From positions 1-44,130 of the forward strand of contig NZ_JAPDPE010000028.1 in the NCBI RefSeq assembly GCF_026283955.1: 44,130 bases of DNA. Reading direction: 5' to 3'. Below are positions 25,078 to 34,327 of this stretch, in pieces. The stretch is from Dyella silvatica (lineage in GTDB: Bacteria; Pseudomonadota; Gammaproteobacteria; Xanthomonadales; Rhodanobacteraceae). A program made the translations under genes and the position numbers. How positions within the stretch are numbered: position 1 is the first letter of the stretch; each line of letters begins with the position of its first letter. The notes under the pieces are model-generated. The model did no database searches and had not been told where the DNA came from. It was given only the letters and a program-made list of their open reading frames with translations.

Positions 25078-26265
25078 TTACATCCTCCCATCCAGGTACT
25101 TGCCGGTTTCCTTGTGTGCGAAATCCGGAATCATGTGATTGAACAGGTCGACGATGGCTTCTTTTTCCCAACTGGCGCCACCGCGTATCGTGCGTATCGT
25201 GTTGAGAAAATGGCCTAGTTTGGCTTCGTCATAATCCGGCGTGTTCTTGATCACGCCAATGCTGGTGAAGCGCTGCAAATCCAGCGTCTCGCTATGCGTA
25301 AAGAACTCCTCGAAGTCCTTTTCGCCGGTGGTGTCGCTGGCGAAGAAATAACAAGGCCATTGCCGGCGGGCGATCAACTCGGCGGATCGATCGCGGGCTT
25401 CCTCTTCGCTGTCGCAGGCATAGGGCTCGTAGCCCAGGCTCTCCAGATAGCGCGTGGCAATGTCGGAAAACCGCGTGAGATGCAGGCTTTCGCTCAACTT
25501 GGGGAAAAAGATATCGCGATTGCCACCAAGCAGGCAGGACATCAGGCATAGCTCGCCGGACTCCTGCGGGGTGACGAAATAGCGCCGGACATCATTAGGT
25601 GCCGAAATAGGCTGACGCTTGGTAAAACGCTGATTGAAGCCATGCAACAAGGAGCCATCCGAAAAAGCCACATTGGCGAAGCGCGCAGTGGAAATGGGTA
25701 GCTCCATGCTGGATCGCATCAGGAACATTTCCATGATTCGCTTGCTGGCACCCATCATGTTGACCGGATTCGCCGCCTTGTCGGTTGACACACAGAAATA
25801 TTTGCGCGCGCCATGCTCCCGGGCAAGCTCAATGGTCTTAATCGTATTGAGCACATTGACTTCGATCAGCCGCATCAGGGTAAACGGGTCTTTCTCGCTG
25901 CGCACATGCTTCAGGGCGGACAAATTAAGTACGTAGTCGTAGCCCCGCTCTGCCTGCAGCAGCGCCTCGTACTCGCGTCCGCCGCAATCAATGGCAAAGG
26001 TACGAAAGTCACCGTCGATATAGCCGAGCGTGCTGCGAATATCGCGGACCAGCTCGACCATGTTGTTCTCACTGATGTCGACGACGTGCAAGGCTTTCGG
26101 TCGACGCTTGAAAATCTCGCGGGTAACCGCCTGGCCGATCGATCCGGCACCACCAATAACCATAAAGCGGCTGGCGGCCACGCGCGCCGACAGCTCCTTT
26201 TCCTCGCGCTGTACGTCCACATCGAACAGCGGTTGCTCACGCCCGATCATTTGCAGCATGTTCAT
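25078..26265 (-). CDS. PglF/CapD-like UDP-HexNAc 4,6-dehydratase (soluble form)
   Basis: A 395-aa extended SDR enzyme expected to turn UDP-GlcNAc into a UDP-4-keto-6-deoxy-HexNAc. The Rossmann motif GGAGSIG is at 38-44, NLSALKHV at 114-121, and the active-site STDKAANPVNMMGASK at 160-175. Met171-xxx-Lys175 replaces the Tyr-xxx-Lys of ordinary SDRs, as in WbpM/PglF/CapD. It lacks the N-terminal membrane domain of WbpM and PglF but has a C-terminal extension of about 100 residues beyond the core. Its ATG overlaps the stop of the aminotransferase gene as ATGA. The pair suggests synthesis of a 4-amino-4,6-dideoxy-HexNAc. Confidence 0.87.
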   Translation of the reverse strand: MNMLQMIGREQPLFDVDVQREEKELSARVAASRFMVIGGAGSIGQAVTREIFKRRPKALHVVDISENNMVELVRDIRSTLGYIDGDFRTFAIDCGGREYEALLQAERGYDYVLNLSALKHVRSEKDPFTLMRLIEVNVLNTIKTIELAREHGARKYFCVSTDKAANPVNMMGASKRIMEMFLMRSSMELPISTARFANVAFSDGSLLHGFNQRFTKRQPISAPNDVRRYFVTPQESGELCLMSCLLGGNRDIFFPKLSESLHLTRFSDIATRYLESLGYEPYACDSEEEARDRSAELIARRQWPCYFFASDTTGEKDFEEFFTHSETLDLQRFTSIGVIKNTPDYDEAKLGHFLNTIRTIRGGASWEKEAIVDLFNHMIPDFAHKETGKYLDGRM

Positions 26266-27476
26266 GGGTTCAGCGCCGGCAGTGCGTTATCGGGAACACT
26301 CGAGGGAATGTTGACTACGCGGTCTTCCAGCCAACGCGAGTTGTCGAGACCATCGTGCTGGCAACCGCTATACATCTCCAGTTGCGTCATCAAACGCCAG
26401 ATCGGCCGGGTCATCACCCCCCGTTGGTTGCTGTACTGGAGAAAAGCATCGCGCTCGGCACGTGAATCCAGTACCAGTGCATTGAGCCAGTAATTGGATA
26501 CCGCACCCGCTGGCGATGTCACGAAGTGCATGCCGTTGGCGTCGAAGAAGGCCTCATAGCGTGCGGCGATATCCGCCTTGATGCGCAGAAACTCGTCTAG
26601 CCGCTCCATCTGCGCGCAGCCCAGTGCCGCATTGAGATTGGGCAGCCGATAGTTGTAGCCGGTCTCATCATGGACGAATTCGAAAGGGTGCGGAACCTTG
26701 GCCGTCGTGGTGATGTGCTTGGCGCGTGCGGCCAGCTCGCTATCGTCAGTCAGAATCATCCCGCCGGCACCGGTCGTGATGACCTTATTGCCGTTGAAAC
26801 TCAGTGTAGCGAGCTTGCCGAATCGGCCCGTATGCAGGCCATCGCGATAACTTCCCAACGATTCGGCGGCGTCCTCGACCACCGAAATACCGTATTCATC
26901 GCAGACCGCAATAATCTCTTTGATCCGCGCCGGATGGCCAAAGGTGTGCATCGGCAAACAGGCCGCAATGCGGCGCCAGGTCTTGCGGTTATAGCAAAGC
27001 CCATCTCGATGCACCGCGTACTCGGACAGAAAGGTGCGCAGCGCATCCGGGCTCAAGCTCATCGTCTCGCGATCCACATCCACGAACACCGCATGCGCAC
27101 CGCAATAGGCCACCGCATTACAGGTAGCAATGAAAGTCAGCGCCTGGGTGATGACCTCGCTGTCGCGCTCGACTCCAGCCAACTGCAGCGCCACATGCAG
27201 TGCCGCCGTGCCATTGACCGTTGCCACGGCGTGCTTAGCCCCGGTGAACGCGGCGACTTTCTGCTCGAACTCGATCACTCGCGCACCGACCGACGAGACG
27301 AAATTCGAATCGATGCAATCGATCAGATAACGTTTTTCGTTACCCTCGAACACCGGTCGGTGCAGGGCGATCGGGCCGTCACCATAAATGCTTCGCACGA
27401 CATCGAGTATGTCATCGAAGCGAGCACTCATTGGCAACGCCTCGTGTCGATTATTTTCTGGCATTGGGACACTCAT
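26262..27476 (-). CDS. LegC/PglE-family PLP-dependent sugar aminotransferase
   Basis: A 404-aa DegT/DnrJ/EryC1 aminotransferase of the LegC type, which aminates C4 of UDP-4-keto-6-deoxy-HexNAc. ATG 27476 overlaps the glycosyltransferase stop as ATGA; the upstream part of the open frame is a shadow of that gene. Typical segments are SNFVSSVGARVIEFEQKVAAFTG, GTAALHVALQLAGV, PMHTFGHPARI and VEDAAESLGSY. The PLP-binding Lys231 lies in SFNGNKVITTGAGGM. The GYNYRLPNLNAALGCAQMER region is diagnostic of the superfamily. Tight coupling to the PglF-like gene supports a shared pathway for a bacillosamine-type sugar. Confidence 0.9.
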   Translation of the reverse strand: MSVPMPENNRHEALPMSARFDDILDVVRSIYGDGPIALHRPVFEGNEKRYLIDCIDSNFVSSVGARVIEFEQKVAAFTGAKHAVATVNGTAALHVALQLAGVERDSEVITQALTFIATCNAVAYCGAHAVFVDVDRETMSLSPDALRTFLSEYAVHRDGLCYNRKTWRRIAACLPMHTFGHPARIKEIIAVCDEYGISVVEDAAESLGSYRDGLHTGRFGKLATLSFNGNKVITTGAGGMILTDDSELAARAKHITTTAKVPHPFEFVHDETGYNYRLPNLNAALGCAQMERLDEFLRIKADIAARYEAFFDANGMHFVTSPAGAVSNYWLNALVLDSRAERDAFLQYSNQRGVMTRPIWRLMTQLEMYSGCQHDGLDNSRWLEDRVVNIPSSVPDNALPALNP

Positions 27477-28594
27477 ACCACCCCCATTTGCTCTAGCATG
27501 GATTGATTGACTTTGTGGACGTCGTACTTGTTTTCTGCGATCGCGCGCGAACGGCGACCCATGCGCTCGATCAGGCCGGGGTCGTCGATAAAGCGCTGCA
27601 TCGCCTCGGCAAGGCCGCTGACCGACTTGACCGGCACCAGGAAACCGTTGTCGCCGTCTGTCACGGTTTCGCGGCAGCCCGGCGCATCGGTGGTGATCAC
27701 CGCGCGCCCCATGGCCATCGCCTCGAGCACGGTTCGCGGCGTGCCTTCGCGATACGAAGGCAGCACATAAATACTGCTGGCGGCAATCGCCGGGCGTACA
27801 TCGCTCAAGCGACCGGCATACTCGACCAAGCCATCGGCAAGCCAGCTGTCGAGTTCCTGTTGCGCAATCGCATCGGGGTTCTCGTCGATCCAACCGACCA
27901 GGGCGAACACCACCGCCGGATGGCTGGAACGAATGTGTCGCGCGGCGGCGGCGTATTCGCGTACGCCTTTGTCGCCCAGCAAACGCGCGATAAGTAGAAA
28001 GCGAGGTGCCTCCGGCAAGGGCTCCACACGGTAGGCCGCCACGTCCACACCCGAGCCATTGACGACAAACGATGGCGTGCCAGTGGGCAAGATGCCGAGG
28101 CGACGAAATAGCGACTCGTCGTCCGGGTTCTGGAACAACGCCTTGTGCACGTTACGCAAGGCAAGCCCGTACAAGCGCTTCGCCAATGCACGCAGCAAAC
28201 CCCGCCCCTGCTCCCCTTCGCCCTGAAACGTGTAGCCCAGTCCGGTGATCAGCGCATAGCGCTGCGGCACACCGGCGAACTTCGCCGCCAAGGAGCCGTA
28301 GATCACTGGTTTGATCGTGTACGCCAGCACGTAATCGGGGGCAATCCTGCGCATCAGCCGCCACAACGCCATCAGCGTCTGCAGATCGGTCAACGGATTC
28401 ATGCCGGTACGCTGCAATGGAATATCGTGCACCGTCATGCCGCGCGCGCGAAGCGAACGATGCCACTCGCTGCCCTCGACCAACCCCGGCGCGGCGACAT
28501 GCACGCTCAAGCCTCGCGCCAGCAAGGCGTCCAATAGCGGCCCGCGAAAATGCAGAATCGAATCGGGGAAACTGGCGATGAGGAGGAAGGTCAT
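27473..28594 (-). CDS. PglA-like GT4 glycosyltransferase
   Basis: A 373-aa GT-B enzyme of family GT4. The N-terminal half has the PglA-type stretch YTIKPVIYGSLAAKFAGVPQRYALITGLGY (about 94-123). The C-terminal half has the nucleotide-sugar site EGTPRTVLEAMAMGRAVITTDAPGCRETV (about 289-317) with the EX7E-type glutamates. PglA of Campylobacter adds GalNAc to lipid-linked bacillosamine. Here it lies directly upstream of the PglE-, PglF- and PglC-like genes, so it may add the second sugar to that starter unit. Donor identity is inference. It should be cytoplasmic and peripheral to the inner membrane. A gap of 67 nt separates it from asnB. Confidence 0.88.
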   Translation of the reverse strand: MTFLLIASFPDSILHFRGPLLDALLARGLSVHVAAPGLVEGSEWHRSLRARGMTVHDIPLQRTGMNPLTDLQTLMALWRLMRRIAPDYVLAYTIKPVIYGSLAAKFAGVPQRYALITGLGYTFQGEGEQGRGLLRALAKRLYGLALRNVHKALFQNPDDESLFRRLGILPTGTPSFVVNGSGVDVAAYRVEPLPEAPRFLLIARLLGDKGVREYAAAARHIRSSHPAVVFALVGWIDENPDAIAQQELDSWLADGLVEYAGRLSDVRPAIAASSIYVLPSYREGTPRTVLEAMAMGRAVITTDAPGCRETVTDGDNGFLVPVKSVSGLAEAMQRFIDDPGLIERMGRRSRAIAENKYDVHKVNQSMLEQMGVV

Positions 28595-28661
28595 TCAGGC
28601 TACTCTCGAAAGCTCTGTCTGGTGCCACCGTCCCCCAACGGTATGCCATTACTGAAGCGTG

Positions 28662-30626
28662 CTACGACTGTTCAGCCAACCATGCCTGGAACATTAATAC
28701 GGTCCATAAATGATGTTGCCAGTTACGCTTGCCACTCAGGTGTTCCGCCCATAACTGACGCACCGGGGCGGGCCGCAAATAACCCTCGCGCCGCAGTCGA
28801 CCTTCGTCGAGCAGGCTTTCCGCCCATTCGCGCAAAGGTCCGCGCAACCAACTGTCCAAGGGAATACCGAAACCCATCTTCGGCCGTTCAATCAGCTCCT
28901 TCGGTACGTGCCGGTACAGCACCTGGCGCAACAGCCACTTGCCCTGCCCGCCACGAATCTTGAAACCAAGCGGCATGCGCCAGGCCAACTCGATCAGCCG
29001 GTGATCCAGCAACGGCACGCGAGTCTCCAGACTATTGGCCATGGCCGCACGATCGACTTTCACCAAAATGTCATCCGTCATATAGGTCTGCGCATCCATC
29101 GCCATCATCCAGTGCTCAAGGCTGTCTGTCTGTGGCGATGCACGCAGATCTGTCAGCAGTGTCGGCGGCTCCGTCGCGCCAATCACGATATGCGCCGGAT
29201 CGCTCCAATGACTGGTCAGCTGGCGATAAAACGCATGACCATCCGATAGCGACAGCACACCGGCCAGCTTCTGTGCCTTATCGCCCGGTGTCGCCAGATG
29301 CAAACGCTTTGGCAACAAGAATTTCACGCTTTCAAACAGTCTGTCCCAGGCCGCCGGCGACAATGCACGCAAGGTACTCGCCGCGGCGCGACGCGCAAAC
29401 AATGGCATCTGCTGCATGCGCCCCCACACCTTGCGGGCCGACAAGTATCGATTGTAGCCACCGAACAGTTCGTCCCCGGCATCACCACTCAAGGCCACGC
29501 TGACGTGCTGGCGGGCGAGTTGGCTGACCAGAAAAGTAGGAATCTGCGAGCTGTCGCTGAATGGCTCGCAATACATCGACGGCAATCGAGGAATGACCGC
29601 CAATGCGTTCTCGGGGCGAACATACAACTCGGTATGCTCGGTGCCCAGGTGCTTGGCTACGGCTTTGGCATGCACAGCCTCGTCGTAACCGCCTTCGTCG
29701 AAGCCGATGGTGAATGTCTTCACCGGTCGGCCACTGTGCACTTGCATCAACGCAGTGATCGTACTGCTGTCGATGCCACCGCTGAGAAAAGCCCCCAGCG
29801 GCACGTCGGCAAGCATTTGCCCCTGAATGCTGCTGACCAGTTGCGACTCCAGCGCATCGATCGCCTCGGTTTCCGAGCCGACAAATGGATTGCTCAAACC
29901 TGCATGCACCACATCGTTGAAACGCCAATAAGCCACGGTGACAGCTTCGCTTGCCGGCGTCGCCGTGACCAGCGGTATCCGCAGCAGATGTCCAGGCGGC
30001 AGTTTCTTGATCCCCGAATAGATACTGTACGGAGCCGGGATGCAGTTATGCCGCAGCAGCAAAGCCAGCGCATTACGGTCGATGTCGCCGCGGAATGTCG
30101 GGTGTGCGCGCAGCGCCTTGAGCTCTGAACCAAACACCAGGGTATCGCCCTGCCAGCCGTAGTACAGCGGCTTCTCGCCGAGCCGATCACGTGCAATCGT
30201 CAGCGCTCGCTCTTGTCGATCCCACAAGGCAATCGCAAACATGCCGACGGCGCCCTGCAAGCTGCGCTCGACCCCCCAGGCGACAAAGCACGCCATCAAG
30301 GTTTCGGTGTCCGAATGTCCGCGCCATGACAGCATGCGGCCCTCGGCGGCCAACTGTGCGCGTAGATCGAAATGGTTATAGATCTCGCCGTTGAACACCG
30401 CTACATAACGACCACAGGAAGAATGCATCGGCTGGTGGCCGGCCTGCGAAAGGTCCTGGATTGCCAGACGTCGCTGCGCCAATGCGATGCCTGCGGCCTC
30501 ATCACACCACGAGCCATCATCGTCAGGCCCACGATGCAGCAACCGTGCGCCCATCCGATCGACCTGCTGCTGCATGGCGGTCTGCGAACCGCCCCGAGGC
30601 TGCCAGAAACCCGCGATGCCACACAT
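28662..30626 (-). CDS. asnB: Asparagine synthase-type glutamine amidotransferase
   Basis: A 654-aa AsnB-family protein with both domains intact. The N-terminal Ntn glutaminase domain starts MCGIAGFW with the nucleophile Cys2 and has [16 protein letters not shown] and FNGEIYN. The synthetase domain has the PP-loop [11 protein letters not shown] (about 270-280) and [15 protein letters not shown]. Members in polysaccharide clusters often amidate sugar uronic acids or other carboxylates instead of making asparagine. The Wbp-type uronic acid pathway upstream makes a uronamide plausible here. The ATG shares one base with the upstream glycosyltransferase stop (TGATG), so the two are translationally coupled. 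Confidence 0.92.
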   Translation of the reverse strand: MCGIAGFWQPRGGSQTAMQQQVDRMGARLLHRGPDDDGSWCDEAAGIALAQRRLAIQDLSQAGHQPMHSSCGRYVAVFNGEIYNHFDLRAQLAAEGRMLSWRGHSDTETLMACFVAWGVERSLQGAVGMFAIALWDRQERALTIARDRLGEKPLYYGWQGDTLVFGSELKALRAHPTFRGDIDRNALALLLRHNCIPAPYSIYSGIKKLPPGHLLRIPLVTATPASEAVTVAYWRFNDVVHAGLSNPFVGSETEAIDALESQLVSSIQGQMLADVPLGAFLSGGIDSSTITALMQVHSGRPVKTFTIGFDEGGYDEAVHAKAVAKHLGTEHTELYVRPENALAVIPRLPSMYCEPFSDSSQIPTFLVSQLARQHVSVALSGDAGDELFGGYNRYLSARKVWGRMQQMPLFARRAAASTLRALSPAAWDRLFESVKFLLPKRLHLATPGDKAQKLAGVLSLSDGHAFYRQLTSHWSDPAHIVIGATEPPTLLTDLRASPQTDSLEHWMMAMDAQTYMTDDILVKVDRAAMANSLETRVPLLDHRLIELAWRMPLGFKIRGGQGKWLLRQVLYRHVPKELIERPKMGFGIPLDSWLRGPLREWAESLLDEGRLRREGYLRPAPVRQLWAEHLSGKRNWQHHLWTVLMFQAWLAEQS

Positions 30627-31660
30627 CAGCGCGGCTCCAGGCTATGCAGCACACTGGCCAGGTGCGGTGCCTGCGCCACGATGCTGTACTCGCGCTCGAC
30701 CCGCTCGCGTCCCGCACTACCCATGCGTTGTCGCAGGGACGCATCCGTCAGCAATCGATTCAGCGCATCCTCCCAGGCAGCGTTATCGGCGGCGAGATAT
30801 CCGTTGTCGCCAGCTCGCACGATGTCGGCATTCACGCCCACCGGCGAAGCTACCACCGGCAAACCACAAGCCATGTACTGAATCAGCTTGTAGCCGCACT
30901 TGCCACGCTCCCATGGGCCATCGATAAGCGGCATGATGCCGATGTCCATGAGCGCAATGGTTGCCGCTTCACTGTCTTCTGACCATGCATGATGTCTGCT
31001 GCAAACCTGCGCCAGGGCCGCGCGGATGTCGAGCAGATATTTTTGCGTCGCCGGCGAACCGATCCAGCCGATCACCGGTTGCGCCCGATCGCGATGCGTC
31101 ACGGCAACGTAACGGCGGTGATCCACTGCGGTGGGAATAATCTCGATGCGCTGCGCCGCTGCCTGACCGGCACGTGCCGCAAGGTAGCGGTTACCGGCAA
31201 TGACACAGGATGCATGCCGCATGACCATGTCGATTTTCTTGCCGAGCAATCGCCTGATCAACGAACTCGACGATAAGTCATAGTTGTGGAACAAGGCGTC
31301 ATCGTATTCAGCCACAAAAGGTATACCGGAACGGCTAAGCATCGATTCCAGCCAATAGGGTAAATAAGGAAACAGCTCAGCCTCGACCCACATCACGCTG
31401 TGCCTGTCCGCACGCAGCAGCTGGGTCAAACGCCGCCAGTAATATTTCCACAGATGTTTTCTCGCTGAAAACATGTGGCCACCATATCTGGCCTGCAAAT
31501 AGGCGTCCGGGAACAACTCACAAATTTCCACATCGATGCCATGTTCGGCCAGCAATGGCAGGTATTGCATGCTGCGCAGGCGCGAGCTGGCGCCCATGCG
31601 GCCATGCGTGCGGCGGAGTAGTCGACAAAGAAGCCCACTACGGGAATGACATACATCCAT
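30626..31660 (-). CDS. GT4 glycosyltransferase with abnormal N-terminus
   Basis: Glycosyltransferase of the GT-B/GT4 type. The part from [26 protein letters not shown] onward is a normal family start, and the C-terminal half has [48 protein letters not shown] and GYLAAD. The frame is open from an ATG at 31660, but the first 20 residues ([15 protein letters not shown]) look like an out-of-frame reading of the wzy end, and no Shine-Dalgarno is visible. Another ATG at 31597 falls inside the conserved motif. The true start is therefore unclear, and the gene may have lost its first few codons in a fusion with wzy. Donor and acceptor sugars are unknown. Confidence 0.82.
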   Translation of the reverse strand: MDVCHSRSGLLCRLLRRTHGRMGASSRLRSMQYLPLLAEHGIDVEICELFPDAYLQARYGGHMFSARKHLWKYYWRRLTQLLRADRHSVMWVEAELFPYLPYWLESMLSRSGIPFVAEYDDALFHNYDLSSSSLIRRLLGKKIDMVMRHASCVIAGNRYLAARAGQAAAQRIEIIPTAVDHRRYVAVTHRDRAQPVIGWIGSPATQKYLLDIRAALAQVCSRHHAWSEDSEAATIALMDIGIMPLIDGPWERGKCGYKLIQYMACGLPVVASPVGVNADIVRAGDNGYLAADNAAWEDALNRLLTDASLRQRMGSAGRERVEREYSIVAQAPHLASVLHSLEPR

Positions 31661-32886
31661 TGGAACGTAAAAGCTTCGATATACGGATTGGTATTGGACG
31701 CCACGAAAGCCGCCATGAAACCGCAGAACATGAACTTCATGCCTGGCGTTAGTCGCCGCCGCATCGCCAACTTGGTCACCTTGACGGCATACCAGAAAAA
31801 TAGCGAGGTGTAGATGATCGCCCCGACAATACCGACCCTGAGCACAGTAGCCAGCCAGACCAACTCATAACGCCATGGGTAGTCGGTGCTGCGGATGTAG
31901 GAGACGCCAATTCCGTGACCGACGCCGACCCCGCCACTGTCGAGAATGCCGTCGTACAGCGCATACGCCTGGCCGGAACGTGCGCTGCCGCCGCCGGAGG
32001 ACAATTTGTCGATGAAGTTGCCGAAGATCACCGATAAATGAATATTGCCCAGTTCGCTCAATGCAAACACCGCGGCGATGGCGGCCAGCAACATTGGCAA
32101 GCCATAAATAGCCGTGACAAAAATCGAGCGGCGGCGCTTGTAGCCAATCGTCCGTGGAGTCAGCAACGCACCCAGCAGCAGGCCGATCGGCACCGAGAGA
32201 ATCAGCGCCGAGCGCCCCGAGGTGATGATGCATATCAGCAGCGAGGCCAATAGCAGCATGCGCAGCAATTTGTTCTGAATCAATTCGGGTGAACTGAAAA
32301 AACCGCCGCACAAGAAAATCAGCGAACCATAGACGTGCATCACTGCGGCCGAATAGCCGTCGCTAGTGTTCACATTGGCCGATTCGGTGAAGAACGATAC
32401 CGCGGCCGCGCCACCGATCCGGTAGAGCGCGAAATAAATCGCCACGCTGACGCAGCACAGCAAGGCCAGCCAGATCAACCAGTGGATGAGCCGCTCGGTG
32501 CCGACTCGCTGGGACAGGCTGGCTGCAATAAAGGTCCATAGCAGCGGCGAAACGATATAAATCGCCGTTACCTGCGCGGCGGCGATCCATGGCGCGTCAT
32601 TCAAATAGCCCACGGCGATGTAAATCAGCGTCACCATGGCCGAGCCGGTATAGAACAAGAGCACCGTCTTCAGGCCTGGGACCAGCTTGAATCCATGCAG
32701 CGACAGCAGAAAACAGATCGCCAACATGCCGGCCGTCGGGACCTGCAACGAATTGGGAATGACCACGGATAAAAACAGCAACAACATCGACGCGCCAGTG
32801 AACAGGCCACGCACCGTCAGCAGATCCCGCCAGAAACGGCGTCGGCGCGGCGTGGCCGTCGAAGCCATGAGATGCGTTGAACTCAT
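31426..32886 (-). CDS. wzy: Wzy-like O-antigen/EPS polymerase, aberrant 3' end
   Basis: A membrane protein with about 11-12 hydrophobic segments and few other features, as in Wzy/O-antigen ligase-type polymerases. A large periplasmic loop contains GYSAAVMHVYG and GGSARSGQAYALYDGILDSGGVGVGHGIG. It would join lipid-linked repeat units at the periplasmic face. The start is ATG 32886 with GAGGACG upstream; the open frame extends 50 residues farther without sense. The natural C-terminus should be near [10 protein letters not shown] (about 31605-31640). Instead the frame runs on for about 60 residues of Cys-rich shadow of the next gene to 31426. This looks like a lost stop codon or small deletion. 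Confidence 0.8.
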   Translation of the reverse strand: MSSTHLMASTATPRRRRFWRDLLTVRGLFTGASMLLLFLSVVIPNSLQVPTAGMLAICFLLSLHGFKLVPGLKTVLLFYTGSAMVTLIYIAVGYLNDAPWIAAAQVTAIYIVSPLLWTFIAASLSQRVGTERLIHWLIWLALLCCVSVAIYFALYRIGGAAAVSFFTESANVNTSDGYSAAVMHVYGSLIFLCGGFFSSPELIQNKLLRMLLLASLLICIITSGRSALILSVPIGLLLGALLTPRTIGYKRRRSIFVTAIYGLPMLLAAIAAVFALSELGNIHLSVIFGNFIDKLSSGGGSARSGQAYALYDGILDSGGVGVGHGIGVSYIRSTDYPWRYELVWLATVLRVGIVGAIIYTSLFFWYAVKVTKLAMRRRLTPGMKFMFCGFMAAFVASNTNPYIEAFTFQWMYVIPVVGFFVDYSAARMAAWAPARACAACNTCHCWPNMASMWKFVSCSRTPICRPDMVATCFQRENICGNITGGV

Positions 32887-32971
32887 AACCGTCCTCGCGA
32901 CATCGCGCACCGCCACCGTTGCAAAAGCAACATGGCCAGCGGCCAGGCGAATGAGCGCGACCGGCGCAGCA

Positions 32972-34258
32972 TCAGGCAACCATGCCGCTAAGCCAGCGGT
33001 CAAACTGACGAACTTGTTCGACCTTACTGTACGCACCGATGCGACGTATGGCCGAGATGCCCGGCGAGGTCGAAAAAATACGATCTAACGTCCCTGCCGC
33101 TGTCACCTCATCGGCGATGAGTATGGTAATGCCCGCACCCGTCTCCGAGAGAATATGCGACGCCTCGTTCGTCACACCGGAAAAACAGATCACATCCGGC
33201 CCCGCCGCCAGGTACTCGAATAGCTTGCCGGTTGCGCAACCGACGCCGTCACCGGTAATCAGCAAAAGCTGGTTGCAGTGTTTCATCACGTCCAACGCCA
33301 CCGGCCTGGGCACCGCATCCACCGTGCTGTAGGTGCAGCTCAGTTGACTGATGATGGTGCGCTCTACCGGGGCCAGCTCACCGATGAACAGCGCATGGGC
33401 ATGCTGGCGCGCCTGATGGCTTGCGTTCATCGAACGAACAAAGCACTCCAGCGTGCTGATACGGCTATGGTCACTGGTACCGATACGCCCAAAATGGCCA
33501 ATCACTCGCTTCCCGGCCGGCACGTGTTGCGCCATAAGCTGGGCAGCAGCGGCGTGACTGGCGTCGTCTTGCATCGAAAAATCGGCGGGATCGTAACCAT
33601 TCGGCATCAGCCGGACCTGCTTGCCTGGGTAACGACGTTCGAAGTCGCTGACCAGCGCACGACTGACCGTGGTCACCAGTTGGGATGAAGCCACCACGCG
33701 GGTTTCGACCCATTGCCGTAGCAAGGCACTGAGTTTGCCCTGCCGACCCAAGGTCTCGAAGGTGAGGCCATCCCTGAAATCTTGCAGACAGGGAATACGG
33801 TGTTTTGCGGCCAGCGATCGGGCGGCGATCAGCGCATCGATCGGCGAATAGGTGCCGACGGCAATGCAGGCTTCGCCATCGGCAAGCCGCTCGCGACACA
33901 GTGCATCGGCGGCAGTGAGTGCGTTGACCAGCCAGATATCGCTGTGGCGTCCGATCAGGCGATCGGTCGCTGCGGTCAGGAACGGCACTTCAGCCACAAA
34001 AGCCGACAACAACGAGACGATCGAACTGGATACCGACGATTCGTTGCCGACGCAGCGACCGCGCAGATTCATCACCGTGATATCGCTGCCCGCGGCCATC
34101 ATCGCCGCGCCGAGATCGGGCCCGCCATCACGCGCGAAAATAAACACCCGGTACTTCTGGAAGTCCAGATACTTCAACAGCCCCTTAAACCGCTGCGAAG
34201 CGATGTTATTGGTCGAATGATGAGTCGCGAAGACAAACAGATTGATTTTTTTCACCAT
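32972..34258 (-). CDS. Glycosyltransferase (GT-B, GT4-like)
   Basis: A 428-aa protein. ATG 34258 with a GAGGA Shine-Dalgarno about 7 nt upstream is preferred to a longer frame that lacks one. The N-terminal domain starts KINLFVFATHHSTNNIASQRFKGLLKYL, and the middle has a VRLMPNGYDPADF linker typical of GT4 enzymes. The C-terminal domain has HFGRIG, LFIGELAPVE and a GCATGKLFEYLAAGPDVICFSG donor-site segment. It has no signal peptide, so it should act at the cytoplasmic face during repeat-unit assembly. It lies 69 nt downstream of the WbpI-like gene and 85 nt upstream of wzy. The donor sugar is unknown; nearness to the Wbp genes makes the diacetamido-uronic acid one candidate. Confidence 0.82.
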   Translation of the reverse strand: MVKKINLFVFATHHSTNNIASQRFKGLLKYLDFQKYRVFIFARDGGPDLGAAMMAAGSDITVMNLRGRCVGNESSVSSSIVSLLSAFVAEVPFLTAATDRLIGRHSDIWLVNALTAADALCRERLADGEACIAVGTYSPIDALIAARSLAAKHRIPCLQDFRDGLTFETLGRQGKLSALLRQWVETRVVASSQLVTTVSRALVSDFERRYPGKQVRLMPNGYDPADFSMQDDASHAAAAQLMAQHVPAGKRVIGHFGRIGTSDHSRISTLECFVRSMNASHQARQHAHALFIGELAPVERTIISQLSCTYSTVDAVPRPVALDVMKHCNQLLLITGDGVGCATGKLFEYLAAGPDVICFSGVTNEASHILSETGAGITILIADEVTAAGTLDRIFSTSPGISAIRRIGAYSKVEQVRQFDRWLSGMVA

Positions 34259-34327
34259 GAAATCCTCAGCCTGCCAGCCTTGGCCAGCGCGGTTCGGGTC
34301 GCACTTGCGCATATGCGTGCATAGCGG

